From positions 2,545,610 to 2,609,609 of the forward strand of contig JANCMB010000001.1 in assembly GCA_031317595.1 (NCBI GenBank): DNA of 64,000 bases, in the 5' to 3' direction. This document shows, piece after piece, positions 49,798 through 58,945 of the stretch. The notes under the pieces are model-generated. The model had not been told where the DNA came from, searched no databases, and saw nothing but the letters and a program-made list of their open reading frames with translations. How positions within the stretch are numbered: the first letter of the stretch is position 1; every line of letters begins with the position of its first letter. The position numbers and the translations under genes were made by a program. Source of the stretch: Glutamicibacter sp. PS. Lineage in GTDB: Bacteria > Actinomycetota > Actinomycetes > Actinomycetales > Micrococcaceae.

Positions 49798-49856
49798 ACG
49801 CCCGGTTTCATAACCCCGTCGCCTGTTACAGGCAGCGTGGGAATGAAGCCGGGCGT
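49798..49856 (+). terminator. Nested hairpin after the aminotransferase
   Basis: ACGCCCGGTTTCAT (49798-49811) pairs with ATGAAGCCGGGCGT (49843-49856) with one mismatch. Inside the loop a second hairpin GCCTG-TTA-CAGGC (49821-49833) forms. No T-run follows. Confidence 0.6.
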
Positions 49857-49951
49857 CTGCGCGTTCAGTACAGTGCAACCGGAATCATTGGACCGCTTTG
49901 CTCGCATCGCGGCACGTCCCACCCGTTGATGTTGTCGAAAGGACACACCTT

Positions 49952-50560
49952 ATGAAGATCGCCATTTACGGTGCCACCGGCATGGTCGGTAGCCAGCTTG
50001 TCGCCGAAGCTCTCGAACGCGGTGACGAAGTGACCGCCATTTCGCGCAACGGCACCGAGGTGCCCGGCACCACCGCCGTCGCCGCCGAGCTGAACGACAT
50101 TTCGACCTACCTCAAGGTGGGCAAGGAGCACGATGCAGTGGTTATTTCCGTGCCGCCTTCGCGCACCGGAGGCGACCATCAGGAGTACCTGGACGCTTTC
50201 GAAGAGATCACCGAAACCCTCATTCCGGCCCGTCTGGTCGTAGTCGGCGGCGCAGGCGCCACCGAGGTCAACGGCACCCGTCTGCTGGATATGCCGGACT
50301 TCCCCGAGATGTACAAGGCCGAAGCCACCACCGCCGCGGCCGTCTACGACATGTTCACCTCCGTCTCCGGCATCAGCTGGACCGTGGTGGCCCCGGCCCC
50401 GGAGATTGCCCCGGGTCGCCGCACTGGTACCTACACCCTTGGGACCGATTCACCGGCCGGCGACTTCGTCTCGAGCCAGGACTTCGCGGTCGCTATTCTC
50501 GATGAGCTCCACGAACCGAAGCACGAGAATCGCCGCATGACGGTCGCCAGCGAAAAGTAA
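49952..50560 (+). CDS. NAD(P)-binding protein, NmrA/SDR-like
   Basis: A 202-residue atypical short-chain dehydrogenase-type protein. The Rossmann motif KIAIYGATGMVGSQLVAEALERG is at the N-terminus, and RLVVVGGAGATEVNG follows. It lacks the catalytic YxxxK, as NmrA-like proteins do, and so may sense the redox state or act on a small molecule. ATG 49952 follows GAAAGGA. It stands alone upstream of the peptide importer, separated by a hairpin. Confidence 0.85.
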   Translation: MKIAIYGATGMVGSQLVAEALERGDEVTAISRNGTEVPGTTAVAAELNDISTYLKVGKEHDAVVISVPPSRTGGDHQEYLDAFEEITETLIPARLVVVGGAGATEVNGTRLLDMPDFPEMYKAEATTAAAVYDMFTSVSGISWTVVAPAPEIAPGRRTGTYTLGTDSPAGDFVSSQDFAVAILDELHEPKHENRRMTVASEK

Positions 50561-50576
50561 ATCTTTCGCCCACCAG

Positions 50577-50621
50577 CCGAGGCCCGGACGACCTGTGATT
50601 TGGGCGACGTCCGGGCCTCGG
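50577..50621 (+). terminator. Hairpin after the NmrA-like gene
   Basis: CCGAGGCCCGGACG (50577-50590) pairs perfectly with CGTCCGGGCCTCGG (50608-50621), a 14-bp stem with a 17-nt loop. There is no T-run. Confidence 0.7.
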
Positions 50622-50682
50622 TCTGCGCCGACCTCGCTATGGTTAGATGCATCAACTCCCACAGTTCAAGGTAAAAGTTCGC

Positions 50683-52350
50683 ATGCCCTCAGTTTCTCGC
50701 GCCCGTCGCGTGCTCTCCCTATCCATCGGCTTGCCGGTAGCCCTGACCCTGCTCGCCGCCTGCGCCCCGAGCAACCCGGAGTCCAGTACCAGCCAGGCAT
50801 CCGTCGACCCGGTTGCCGGCGGCACGCTGGTGTACGCCTCGGGAGACGCCGAACCGACCTGTCTGGACCCGCATGTGGGCGGCAACTACCCGCAGGCGCT
50901 GGTGGCTAGCCAATACCTCGAAACGCTGTTCACCAAGGACGCCGAGGGCAAGATCGTGCCGTGGCTGGCCGAATCCACCGAGTTGAGCGACGACGGGCTG
51001 CACCGCACCATTACGCTGCGCGAGGGCATCACCTTCCATGACGGAACCAAGCTGACCGCCGAGGCCATCAAGGCCAATATTGAGCACCTGCAGGACCCCA
51101 ATACCGCCTCCTCCACCGGATACCTGGCCGTCGGCAAGATCGAAAAGGTCACCGTGACCGACGAGCTAACCGCCGAACTGACCTTGGCCTCGAAGGACAA
51201 CGCACTGCTCGAATCGCTATCCATGCCGTGGACCGCGATCGAATCCCCCGAGGCTCTCAAGCGTCCCAAGGCCGTGAACTGCACCTCGCCGGTCGGCACC
51301 GGCCCCTTCAAGGTGGAATCATGGCAGACCCAGCAGGCGGTCAACCTGGTACGCAACGAGAACTACCAGCCACCGGTGGCCCAGCCCGAGCGCAGCCAGC
51401 CCACCGCCTACCTGGAGGGCATCAGCTGGCGTTTCATCCCGGAGGCCGCCACCCGTTACGCGGCCCTGCAGTCCGGTGAGGTCGACATCATCGACAACGC
51501 CCAGCCCGATACCATCGCGACGGCCGCCACCTCCGGTGCATTCGGACACCTCGACGCCCCGCGCCCGGGTGCCGCCAACCGCTTGGAACTGAACAGCTCC
51601 AAGGCACCCTTCGACGACCAGCTGGTGCGTGAGGCCTTCATCCGTTCCCTGGATGTGAATTCGGGCATTAATGCGCTGCTGTTCAACACCGCGCAGCGTA
51701 GCTACTCCCTGCTGTCCAGCGTCGAACCCCTGGGCATTTCCGAACCGGACCTGTTCACCCCTGACGTGCAGAAAGCCAATGCGCTACTCGACGAGGCGGG
51801 CTGGACCGAGCGCGACGCCGAGGGCTACCGGGTCAAGGACGGGAAGCGGCTCTCGCTGACCTTCCCCGTCTCCACCAACCAATCGGTACCGGCCGAACAA
51901 TCCCTGTTCGAGCAGATGCAAGCCTCCGCCAAGGAGGTCGGCGTCGAGGTCAAGATTCAGCTGTTGGATCTCTCCAGCTGGTATGGCGCCCTGGCCGAAC
52001 ACGAGTACAACCTGGTCTCCGCCCCCTACACCAAGGTGGGCCCCAGCGTGCTGCGCATCCTCTACCACTCCGATTCGACGGTACCGGCCCCGAGCGGCTA
52101 CTTCGCGAATAACGCACAGCTGAAGAACCCGAAACTGGATGAGCTGCTGACCCGCGCGGAGGAAACGAACGACGAGGCCGAACGCGCCGAGCTGTACGCG
52201 CAGGCCCAACGTTTGGTGCTCGAAGGCTACTACGTGCTACCGCTGTACGACCAGCAGAACCACTTCCTCTACGGCAAGCACGTGCATCAGGTCGGCGACA
52301 CCACCGCGGTCTCCTCCCCGGTCTACTACAACACCTTCCTGGCCAAGTAA
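50683..52350 (+). CDS. Peptide/nickel-type ABC importer substrate-binding lipoprotein
   Basis: A 555-residue family 5 solute-binding protein. ATG 50683 gives a lipoprotein signal ending LTLLAACAP (cysteine near 27 of this start). The mature part has GTLVYASGDAEPTCLDPH, LREGITFHDGTKLTAEAI, VGTGPFKVESW and VREAFIRSLDV, all typical of the DppA/OppA family. ATG 50647 is an alternative start, 12 residues earlier. First gene of a four-gene importer unit. Confidence 0.92.
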   Translation: MPSVSRARRVLSLSIGLPVALTLLAACAPSNPESSTSQASVDPVAGGTLVYASGDAEPTCLDPHVGGNYPQALVASQYLETLFTKDAEGKIVPWLAESTELSDDGLHRTITLREGITFHDGTKLTAEAIKANIEHLQDPNTASSTGYLAVGKIEKVTVTDELTAELTLASKDNALLESLSMPWTAIESPEALKRPKAVNCTSPVGTGPFKVESWQTQQAVNLVRNENYQPPVAQPERSQPTAYLEGISWRFIPEAATRYAALQSGEVDIIDNAQPDTIATAATSGAFGHLDAPRPGAANRLELNSSKAPFDDQLVREAFIRSLDVNSGINALLFNTAQRSYSLLSSVEPLGISEPDLFTPDVQKANALLDEAGWTERDAEGYRVKDGKRLSLTFPVSTNQSVPAEQSLFEQMQASAKEVGVEVKIQLLDLSSWYGALAEHEYNLVSAPYTKVGPSVLRILYHSDSTVPAPSGYFANNAQLKNPKLDELLTRAEETNDEAERAELYAQAQRLVLEGYYVLPLYDQQNHFLYGKHVHQVGDTTAVSSPVYYNTFLAK

Positions 52351-52369
52351 CTGAGCTCCGGCACGGCCC

Positions 52370-53302
52370 ATGAAGTTTCTGGCTCTCGTCGCACGGCGCC
52401 TCGGCGCGACCCTCGTGGTGCTCTGGCTGGTGGCCAGCGCCATTTTCCTGGCCATCCGCGCGGTGCCCGGCGACCCCGCCGAAGCGATTATGGGAGGTCC
52501 GGGGTCCCAGGCCTCGGAGCAGGCCCTCGCCGAGGCACGGGCCGCCTACGGACTGGACCGGCCGGTGCTCGTTCAGTACGCGATGTTCCTCGGGCGTCTC
52601 GCGGTCGGTGACTTTGGCACCAGTTACTCACTCAAACGCCCGGTCGCAGAGGTCATGGGCGAGGTGCTGCCGCCCACCTTGCTCCTGGCCAGCTGCGCCC
52701 TGCTGACGGCCTGGCTGCTAGCCACCATTGGCGGACTGCTCGCGGTGCGGGCCACCGCGCTGGGTAGTGCCCTCGGATCGCTGGCCGAAATCGTGGCCGC
52801 AGCGCTGCCCCATTTTTGGTTGGGGAGCGTGCTGATTATGCTCTTCTCCACCGCGCTGGGCTGGCTACCTGCGGTCGATACCGGTACCCCGGCCGGCATG
52901 CTGCTACCGGTGCTTACGCTCGCGCTGCCCTTGGCCGGGTTCCTCACCCAACTATTGCGTGATTCGCTGGCCACTGCACTGGGTAGCGACTTCGTGCTGG
53001 CCGCCCGGGCCCGTGGCGAAAGCAAAACCTCGGTGTTCTTCCGCCACGCGCTACGCCACAGCATGTTACCGGTGCTCTCGCTCAGCGGCTGGGCCTTTGC
53101 CTCGCTGCTCTCCGGGGCGGTAGTGGTCGAGGCCGTGTTCGCCCGCCCCGGGCTGGGCCGCGCCCTGCTCTCGGCCGTGCTGGCCCGCGACATCCCCATG
53201 GTCACCGGCATCGCGTTATTCTCCGCTGCGGTCTACATGCTGTTCATGACGCTGGCCGATGCGATCGCCTCAATGCTCGGCGGGCGGGTGCATGCGGCAT
53301 GA
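52370..53302 (+). CDS. Peptide ABC importer permease (DppB type)
   Basis: A 310-residue permease with a first helix (LGATLVVLWLVASAIFLAIR) and the DppB signature VPGDPAEAIMGGPG in the following loop. The EAA-like ARARGESKTSVFFRHALRHSMLP loop is near residues 212-234. About six helices are visible. Begins 20 bp after the binding-protein gene and overlaps the second permease by 4 bp. Confidence 0.92.
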   Translation: MKFLALVARRLGATLVVLWLVASAIFLAIRAVPGDPAEAIMGGPGSQASEQALAEARAAYGLDRPVLVQYAMFLGRLAVGDFGTSYSLKRPVAEVMGEVLPPTLLLASCALLTAWLLATIGGLLAVRATALGSALGSLAEIVAAALPHFWLGSVLIMLFSTALGWLPAVDTGTPAGMLLPVLTLALPLAGFLTQLLRDSLATALGSDFVLAARARGESKTSVFFRHALRHSMLPVLSLSGWAFASLLSGAVVVEAVFARPGLGRALLSAVLARDIPMVTGIALFSAAVYMLFMTLADAIASMLGGRVHAA

Positions 53303-54105
53303 AAACTCGTCGTCTTTTTGCCCACCTCGCGGCCTGGCTGTTCCTCGCCGTACTGGCGCTGTGCGCGCTGGCTCCGGGACTGCTCGCCCCCGGCGACCCC
53401 TTGGCCATCGACCCGGCCGCCGCCTTCACCCCGCCGAATTTGACGCATCTAGCCGGTACCGACGAATCGGGACGCGATGTGCTCACCCGGATCGTGCACG
53501 GGGCCCGCCCCTCGCTGGTGATCGGCCTGGCGGCCACCGGATTGGGCATGGGCTTGGCCCTGATCTTGGGCACCGCCGCCGCCTTGGCCCCGCGCTGGCT
53601 CGACGGGATGCTATTGCGTCTGCTCGATGCGCTCTACGCGATCCCCTCGCTGCTGATGGCGTTGCTGATCATCGCCCTGACCGGCCCCGGGGTGGGCCCA
53701 GCCATTATTGCCGTCGGGTTGTCCACCGCACCGGGCTATGCCCGCATTGTGCGCACCCAAATCCGCACCCTTAAAGACTCGGCAATGATCGAAGCGGCCA
53801 CCGTGCTGGGCCGTACCGGCGCCCAACGCACCGTGCACCACCTGTTGCCGAATGCGCTTCGTCCGTTGTTGGCCTTGGTGACCTTGGGAATTGGCCAGGC
53901 CGTCATCTGGGCCTCGGCGTTGAGCTTCCTCGGTTTGGGCACCGCCCCGCCGGCTCCGGAATGGGGCGCGATGCTGGCGGCCGGACGCACCTACCTGCAC
54001 CTGGCCTGGTGGATGAGCCTCTTCCCGGGATTGGCCATCGTGTTGGTTGCCGCCGGAGCCACCGCCATCGGCCGCGCCTTAGGCGGAAAGGTACGTGCCC
54101 TATGA
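53299..54105 (+). CDS. Peptide ABC importer permease (DppC type)
   Basis: A 268-residue permease, with LAGTDESGRDVLTRIVHGAR typical of DppC/OppC near residues 50-69, and the EAA loop EAATVLGRTGAQRTVHHLLPN near residues 157-177. About six helices. The ATG overlaps the DppB-type stop and its own stop overlaps the ATPase start, so the whole unit is coupled. Confidence 0.92.
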   Translation: MKTRRLFAHLAAWLFLAVLALCALAPGLLAPGDPLAIDPAAAFTPPNLTHLAGTDESGRDVLTRIVHGARPSLVIGLAATGLGMGLALILGTAAALAPRWLDGMLLRLLDALYAIPSLLMALLIIALTGPGVGPAIIAVGLSTAPGYARIVRTQIRTLKDSAMIEAATVLGRTGAQRTVHHLLPNALRPLLALVTLGIGQAVIWASALSFLGLGTAPPAPEWGAMLAAGRTYLHLAWWMSLFPGLAIVLVAAGATAIGRALGGKVRAL

Positions 54106-55706
54106 GCCGCTTACTGACGGTGGAAAACCTCAGCGTGGATTTTGCCGGCGCCGAAGCGGTGCGCGGGGTGAAGCTACAGCTGGACTCCGGTGAATGCTTA
54201 GGGCTGGTGGGCGAATCGGGCTCCGGCAAATCGGTCACCGCACGCAGCCTGCTCGGGCTTTCCGGCGGCACCGTTCGGGCTGATGCGCTGCGCATCGCCG
54301 GCACCGACGCCCTCGCGCTGAATGAACGCGGCTGGCGCGCCCTGCGCGGAGCCACCGTCTCCATGGTGTTACAAGATGCCCTGCTGGCGTTGGATCCGCT
54401 CCGTCCGATCGGCAAGGAAATCGCCGACGCGCTGCGCGTCCACGGACGCCATCCTCGGGCCGAGCGGCGCCGGCTGACCCTGAACCTGCTCGAGGCGCTG
54501 GGCATGGACGACCCGGCCCGGCGCATCACCGCTCGCAGCGGTGAGCTCTCTGGCGGGCAACGCCAACGCGCACTGATCGCCCAGGCACTCATTGCCGAAC
54601 CGCAATTAGTTATCGCCGATGAGGCCACCACCGCGCTGGATACGCGGCTGGCGGCCCTGGTGCTCGAGCAACTGCGTGCCGTTAAGCAGTCGGGGCGCGG
54701 TGTCTTGATGATCAGCCACGATCTGGCGCAAGTGGCTCAGGTCGCGGACCGGATCGCGGTTATGCGGCAGGGACGCATCGTGGAAACCGGTCCCACCGCC
54801 GAGTTGTTGCATAACCCCACGCACGAATACACCCGGATGTTGCTGCGGGCCATCCCTGCCGGGGTGCCGCGCCACACCCCGCTCTCGCAACTCGGCGAGC
54901 GCATCACGCTGACCCCACGAAACGATAAGCTACCGGCGGCCGCCAGCGATCCCACGCCGGCGCTCCGCGTCGAGAACCTGAGCAAGTCCTTCGATGGCAT
55001 CCCGGCGGTACGTCAGGTGAGCTTCGAGCTACCCAGAGGCCAGAGTCTGGGACTGGTTGGGGAATCCGGCTCGGGGAAGACCACCACCGCACGCATGGTG
55101 CTGGGCCTGACCACCCCCGACGGCGGCCAGGTCCGGGTGAACGGGAAACTCTTCACCCCCTTGCCGGAGCGCGAGCGGCGCACCGCGCGACCACAGCTGG
55201 GGGCCGTCTACCAAAACCCGATGGCATCCTTTGACCCGCGGTTCACCGTCGGCATGCTACTCGCCGATGCCCTCTCGAAGGGCAGGAACCTGCGCGTTGC
55301 CGGACAACGCACGGCCATCACCGAGCTGCTGGACACGGTCCGGCTGCCGGCTAAGCTGGCCGAGCGTTACCCCTTCGAGCTCTCCGGCGGGCAGCGCCAG
55401 CGGGTTGCCATCGCGCGCGCCCTGGCCCCGGCGCCGAAGGTATTGGTGCTCGACGAACCGGTGTCGGCCCTAGATGTTTCGGTACAGGCCCAGGTGTTGG
55501 ACCTACTCGACGAGATCCAGCGGACGACCGGCACCAGCTACCTCTTCATCAGCCACGATCTAGCGGTCATCGAACATGTCAGCGACCGGGTCGCGGTGAT
55601 GCGTGGCGGGCAGCTGGTCGAGCAGGGCACCGCCACCCAGATCTTCACCCAGCCGCAGCACGAGTACACCCGTTCCCTGCTTCAGGCGCTGCCGCGGCTT
55701 GGTTAG
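54102..55706 (+). CDS. Peptide ABC importer ATPase with two nucleotide-binding domains
   Basis: A 534-residue protein joining the two ATPases (DppD and DppF types) in one chain. Domain 1 has Walker A GESGSGKSVTARSLLG and signature LSGGQRQRALIAQAL; domain 2 has GESGSGKTTTARMVLG and [15 protein letters not shown], each followed by a Walker B (VIADEATTALD, VLDEPVSALD) and a switch histidine (ISHDLA). ATG 54102 is chosen over the open frame from 53961 since it overlaps the permease stop. One ATPase serves both sites of the importer. Confidence 0.95.
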   Translation: MSRLLTVENLSVDFAGAEAVRGVKLQLDSGECLGLVGESGSGKSVTARSLLGLSGGTVRADALRIAGTDALALNERGWRALRGATVSMVLQDALLALDPLRPIGKEIADALRVHGRHPRAERRRLTLNLLEALGMDDPARRITARSGELSGGQRQRALIAQALIAEPQLVIADEATTALDTRLAALVLEQLRAVKQSGRGVLMISHDLAQVAQVADRIAVMRQGRIVETGPTAELLHNPTHEYTRMLLRAIPAGVPRHTPLSQLGERITLTPRNDKLPAAASDPTPALRVENLSKSFDGIPAVRQVSFELPRGQSLGLVGESGSGKTTTARMVLGLTTPDGGQVRVNGKLFTPLPERERRTARPQLGAVYQNPMASFDPRFTVGMLLADALSKGRNLRVAGQRTAITELLDTVRLPAKLAERYPFELSGGQRQRVAIARALAPAPKVLVLDEPVSALDVSVQAQVLDLLDEIQRTTGTSYLFISHDLAVIEHVSDRVAVMRGGQLVEQGTATQIFTQPQHEYTRSLLQALPRLG

Positions 55707-55714
55707 CCGCGGAA

Positions 55715-56569
55715 TTACTCGCGTTCGATCGGAATCCACAGTTCGCCGCTTCCGGAACGTCCGCCGGTATCGCTGGTGACCTTCAGCAACTGCGGGCCCG
55801 GTATCCAGCGGTAGGGGTTGGCCGGGAAGAACTCGGTGGCCGCGCTCGCCCACAGGTTCTGCAGTACCTCGGGGAATGCTCCGTGCCCCTCGAAGACGAC
55901 CCAGAGCCCCTGGGGAATCAGGCGGGAGTCGAAACCCTCGGGTATCGGGCCTTGCCCTGCCACCGCATGCCAGTACTCCACCGGCGAGCCTTCGACCGCA
56001 TCCGGGCCCTGCGTTTCGGTGGCGGTCAGGCGCCCCTGCGGTGTCGTATTCGACAGCGGCAGAAGCCGATCATCCAGATCCTTGGGTAGCGACCGTTCAA
56101 ACTCTTCGATGGCCGGATTGGCCCCCGAATAGACCAGCGGCACGGTGGTCTTCGCCCCAATCAGGAAGAAGTCCGGTTTGTTTTCAATGCGGTGTGTCAT
56201 TTCATGTGTCCCTTCTACCGTAAGGTGAAATCGCAGTTGCGGTTGACTATGTAGCGTGGCGCCGGGTTCTCGGGCCTGAGAGGGCGTCATCCCGTGCATG
56301 GCTTTGAAGGCCCGGCCGAAGGCCTCGGCCGAGTTGTACCCATAACGGATGGCGACCTCGAGCACCGGATCTCCGGCCACGATCTGCGCGGCCGACACGG
56401 TCAGTCGGCGGCGCCTGATGTATTCGGAGAGTGGCATCCCAGCCAGCGAGGAAAACATCCGACGGAAGTGGTACTCGCTGGTGGCCGCATAACGAGCCAG
56501 CACCGCCACGTCGATCTCCGTCGCCAGCCGCAGCTCCAGTTCTTCGAGCGCCTTGTTCCACTGCTTCAT
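55715..56569 (-). CDS. AraC-family regulator with GyrI-like ligand domain
   Basis: A 284-residue regulator. Two AraC HTHs at the N-terminus (VLARYAATSEYHFRRMFSSL and VLEVAIRYGYNSAEAFGRAF) precede a GyrI-like domain (residues about 120-284) that binds hydrophobic ligands in related proteins. It is convergent with the peptide importer and separated from it by 8 bp. Its ligand is probably a drug-like or toxic compound (inference). Confidence 0.92.
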   Translation of the reverse strand: MKQWNKALEELELRLATEIDVAVLARYAATSEYHFRRMFSSLAGMPLSEYIRRRRLTVSAAQIVAGDPVLEVAIRYGYNSAEAFGRAFKAMHGMTPSQAREPGATLHSQPQLRFHLTVEGTHEMTHRIENKPDFFLIGAKTTVPLVYSGANPAIEEFERSLPKDLDDRLLPLSNTTPQGRLTATETQGPDAVEGSPVEYWHAVAGQGPIPEGFDSRLIPQGLWVVFEGHGAFPEVLQNLWASAATEFFPANPYRWIPGPQLLKVTSDTGGRSGSGELWIPIERE

Positions 56570-56716
56570 TTCTCATCCCTTCCACACCCAAGCCTAGAAA
56601 GCGCAGCGCGCCGCCCGCCCGATAATCCGTGCCCGATATTCTCGGGTCTCAGCCAACGGCGGCTTAGACTGACGCTCATAGGGAGATCCCCCACCAATCG
56701 CCGAGGAGACCACGAG

Positions 56717-57274
56717 ATGAGCCAATCGCCGAAACGCTGGACACAAGCCACGGTATACCCAGACATGTGGGTCAACCCGGACCAAGATCCGCGGGAGACC
56801 GAGCAGCCAATCGAGGGCGAGCGGGCCACCTTAGAAGATTTCCTGCGCAACTACCGCCTGACCCTGCTGATGAAATGCGAAGAGCTGAGCCCCGAGCAAC
56901 TGGCCCAACGTTCGGTTCCGCCCTCCACCCTCTCCCTGTTGGGGCTACTGCGTCATTTAGCCGAAGTGGAACGCGACTGGCGCGGCTGGGTGACCCCGGA
57001 CGGCCCGGAAACGAAAATCTACGGACCCAAGGATGCGGACTTCAACGACGTCCGGCCCGACCCGCAGCTGGTCCAAGACGCCTACACAGATCTGGAACGC
57101 GAGCAAGAAGCCACTGACGCCCTTCTGGCACAATTCACCGACCTCGGAGCGCGGCTAGATCCTTCCCAGGTTTCGCTACGCGAACTGATGGTGCACCGCG
57201 TCGAGGAGTACGCCCGCCACTGTGGGCATGCAGACCTGCTCCGCGAGTGCGTAGACGGCCGCGTGGGGCAGTAA
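56717..57274 (+). CDS. DinB-family protein (DUF664)
   Basis: A 185-residue four-helix-bundle protein of the DinB superfamily: LEDFLRNYRLTLLMKCEELS, SLLGLLRHLAEVERDWRGW and MVHRVEEYARHCGHADLLRE, with histidines of the metal triad in LRHLAEVE and HCGHAD. Related proteins act as mycothiol- or bacillithiol-dependent enzymes. ATG 56717 is chosen over an open frame from 56294. No partner gene is adjacent. Confidence 0.88.
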   Translation: MSQSPKRWTQATVYPDMWVNPDQDPRETEQPIEGERATLEDFLRNYRLTLLMKCEELSPEQLAQRSVPPSTLSLLGLLRHLAEVERDWRGWVTPDGPETKIYGPKDADFNDVRPDPQLVQDAYTDLEREQEATDALLAQFTDLGARLDPSQVSLRELMVHRVEEYARHCGHADLLRECVDGRVGQ

Positions 57275-57404
57275 CTCCGATACTCACTGCCGAGTCTCCA
57301 GCATCTGGTCAGAACGTGCGCTTCGTCATGTGCGACGCACGCACGGCGCAAAGCAACTAACCTTGATGCTAAGAACTATCCTGATCCTTTCAAGGAGCAA
57401 CAGC

Positions 57405-58355
57405 ATGTCCGCAAGCAAAGTCGTCTCGTTTGGCCATTTCCAGCCCGAGCGCATCGTTCCGAATTCCGAGCTGGAAAAGCTGGTTGAGACGAGCGACGAG
57501 TGGATCACCCGTCGTGTGGGAATCGAGCAGCGTCGTTGGGCGTCGGCGGAGGATTCGGTACAGTCGATGGCCACCGCCGCGGGCACCATGGCCCTCGATA
57601 ACGCCGCCGAGGTCGATGCCTCGATGATTGACCTGGTCATCGTCGCCACCTGCACCGCGCTGGACCGCTCGCCGAATATGGCCGCCCGCGTGGCTCAGGC
57701 CCTGAATATGGATCAGGGCCCGGCCACCATCGACGTCAACACCGCATGCTCGGGCTTCGCCCACGCCGTGGCCCTCGCCCAGCACAGCATCGCCGCTGGT
57801 AGCTCCACGCACGCCCTGGTGATCGGTTCCGAGAAGCTCACCGACATGACCGACTTCACCGACCGCACCACCTGTGTGCTCACCGCCGATGGCGCCGGCG
57901 CCATGGTGATCTCGGCCTCCGAGGAGTCCGGCATTTCCCCGGTGGTCTGGGGCTCGGTTCCTTCGCTGTCCGACGCGGTGCGCATCGAGCGCGAGAACGA
58001 TGACAAGTTCGCGCAGAACGGGCAGAGCGTGTACCGCTGGACCGTAACTCAGTTGCCGAAGATCGCTTCCAAGATCATCGATCGGGCCGGGCTCGATCCG
58101 GAAGAAATCGGCGCCATCGTCTTGCACCAGGCCAACCTGCGCATTATCGAGCCGCTGGCCAAGCAGGTCGGCGCTCCCAACGCCCGTGTCGCCACCGATG
58201 TCGTAGAGTCCGGCAACACCTCGGCGGCCTCGGTGCCGCTGGCACTGTCGAAGATGATGGCTTCGGACGAACCGCTGGCCTCGGGTACCAAGGCGTTGCT
58301 CTTCGCCTTCGGCGGTGGCCTGTCCTACGCCGGTCAGGTCATCACCATCCCGTAA
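57405..58355 (+). CDS. Beta-ketoacyl-ACP synthase III-like protein
   Basis: A 316-residue KAS III (FabH-like) condensing enzyme. The triad is complete: Cys115 (NTACSGF), His241 (LHQANLRI) and Asn271 (ESGNTSAAS). ATG 57405 follows AAGGAG. FabH normally starts fatty acid synthesis from acyl-CoA and malonyl-ACP and sits with fabD, acpP and fabF; here none of these is nearby, so it could be a second copy with another starter unit. Terminated by a strong hairpin. Confidence 0.92.
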   Translation: MSASKVVSFGHFQPERIVPNSELEKLVETSDEWITRRVGIEQRRWASAEDSVQSMATAAGTMALDNAAEVDASMIDLVIVATCTALDRSPNMAARVAQALNMDQGPATIDVNTACSGFAHAVALAQHSIAAGSSTHALVIGSEKLTDMTDFTDRTTCVLTADGAGAMVISASEESGISPVVWGSVPSLSDAVRIERENDDKFAQNGQSVYRWTVTQLPKIASKIIDRAGLDPEEIGAIVLHQANLRIIEPLAKQVGAPNARVATDVVESGNTSAASVPLALSKMMASDEPLASGTKALLFAFGGGLSYAGQVITIP

Positions 58356-58373
58356 TTCGAACCGCAACGACGT

Positions 58374-58413
58374 TAGCCGAAGCCTGCCGCCATCTGGTGG
58401 CAGGCTTCGGCTA
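58374..58413. terminator. Bidirectional terminator after the KAS III gene
   Basis: TAGCCGAAGCCTGCC (58374-58388) and GGCAGGCTTCGGCTA (58399-58413) form a perfect 15-bp stem, followed by GTTTAAC. It serves the KAS III gene and the convergent EthD-like gene. Confidence 0.88.
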
Positions 58414-58450
58414 GTTTAACGCTGGGGATGCCCCTATGCCGCCGCGCTGG

Positions 58451-58768
58451 CTAGGAAGCGCTGGAACCGGTTGGGGAAAAGTCCAGCGTGATCGCGCCTC
58501 CGCTGGCGTAGTTCGGCACATCCTGGGCCACTTCTTGCCCTTCGGGTGAGGCCATGGCGGCCGCAAAGCTCTGTGCATCGGCGAATTCGGCTTCAAACAC
58601 CGCAAAATAGGGTGCGCTACCTTCCGGGCCGCCAGCAACATCCAGCGCATAGCTCCAGGACTGGAGCCCGGGCAGTTTGGCGACCTTTGGCAGGTGCGTC
58701 GAGGTGTAATAGTCGATAAAGGCCGCGCGATCTGCGGGTTCTGGGTAGAGGACCATGAGTTTGTGCAT
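58451..58768 (-). CDS. EthD-family protein
   Basis: A 105-residue ferredoxin-like (dimeric alpha/beta barrel) protein: MHKLMVLYPEPADRAAFIDY, HLPKVAKLPGLQSWSY and AAMASPEGQEVAQDVPNYA match EthD proteins. Such proteins act in degradation of ethers or polyketide-like compounds and often have no known activity. It stands alone. Confidence 0.88.
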   Translation of the reverse strand: MHKLMVLYPEPADRAAFIDYYTSTHLPKVAKLPGLQSWSYALDVAGGPEGSAPYFAVFEAEFADAQSFAAAMASPEGQEVAQDVPNYASGGAITLDFSPTGSSAS

Positions 58769-58907
58769 TATCTGTCTTCCTCGCTATGCGCTGTGCCGCG
58801 CGGCACGGCTCTTCCGCGCCGCCGAATATCCGAGTGAGCCTATGACCGGATGTACGCGTCACACTACCCGCGGAAAAGGACTCGCAACAGTTTCACTGTG
58901 CCGGCTC

Positions 58908-58945
58908 TTGCCAAAATGCGTTAGTGATAGCTAACGTATTGATTA
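58908..58945 (+). promoter_or_regulatory. ArsR promoter-operator, leaderless start
   Basis: -35 TTGCCA (58908-58913), 18-bp spacer, -10 TAACGT (58932-58937), 7 nt and ATG at 58945. CGTTAG-N6-CTAACG (58919-58936) is a perfect dyad overlapping the -10 box. The layout is the same as in front of the MerR gene at 6680. Confidence 0.65.

Noticed and set aside
57390..58367. 325-residue frame antisense to KAS III
   Set aside because: The glycine-, valine- and histidine-rich composition is that of a shadow frame, and the sense strand has a complete catalytic triad.
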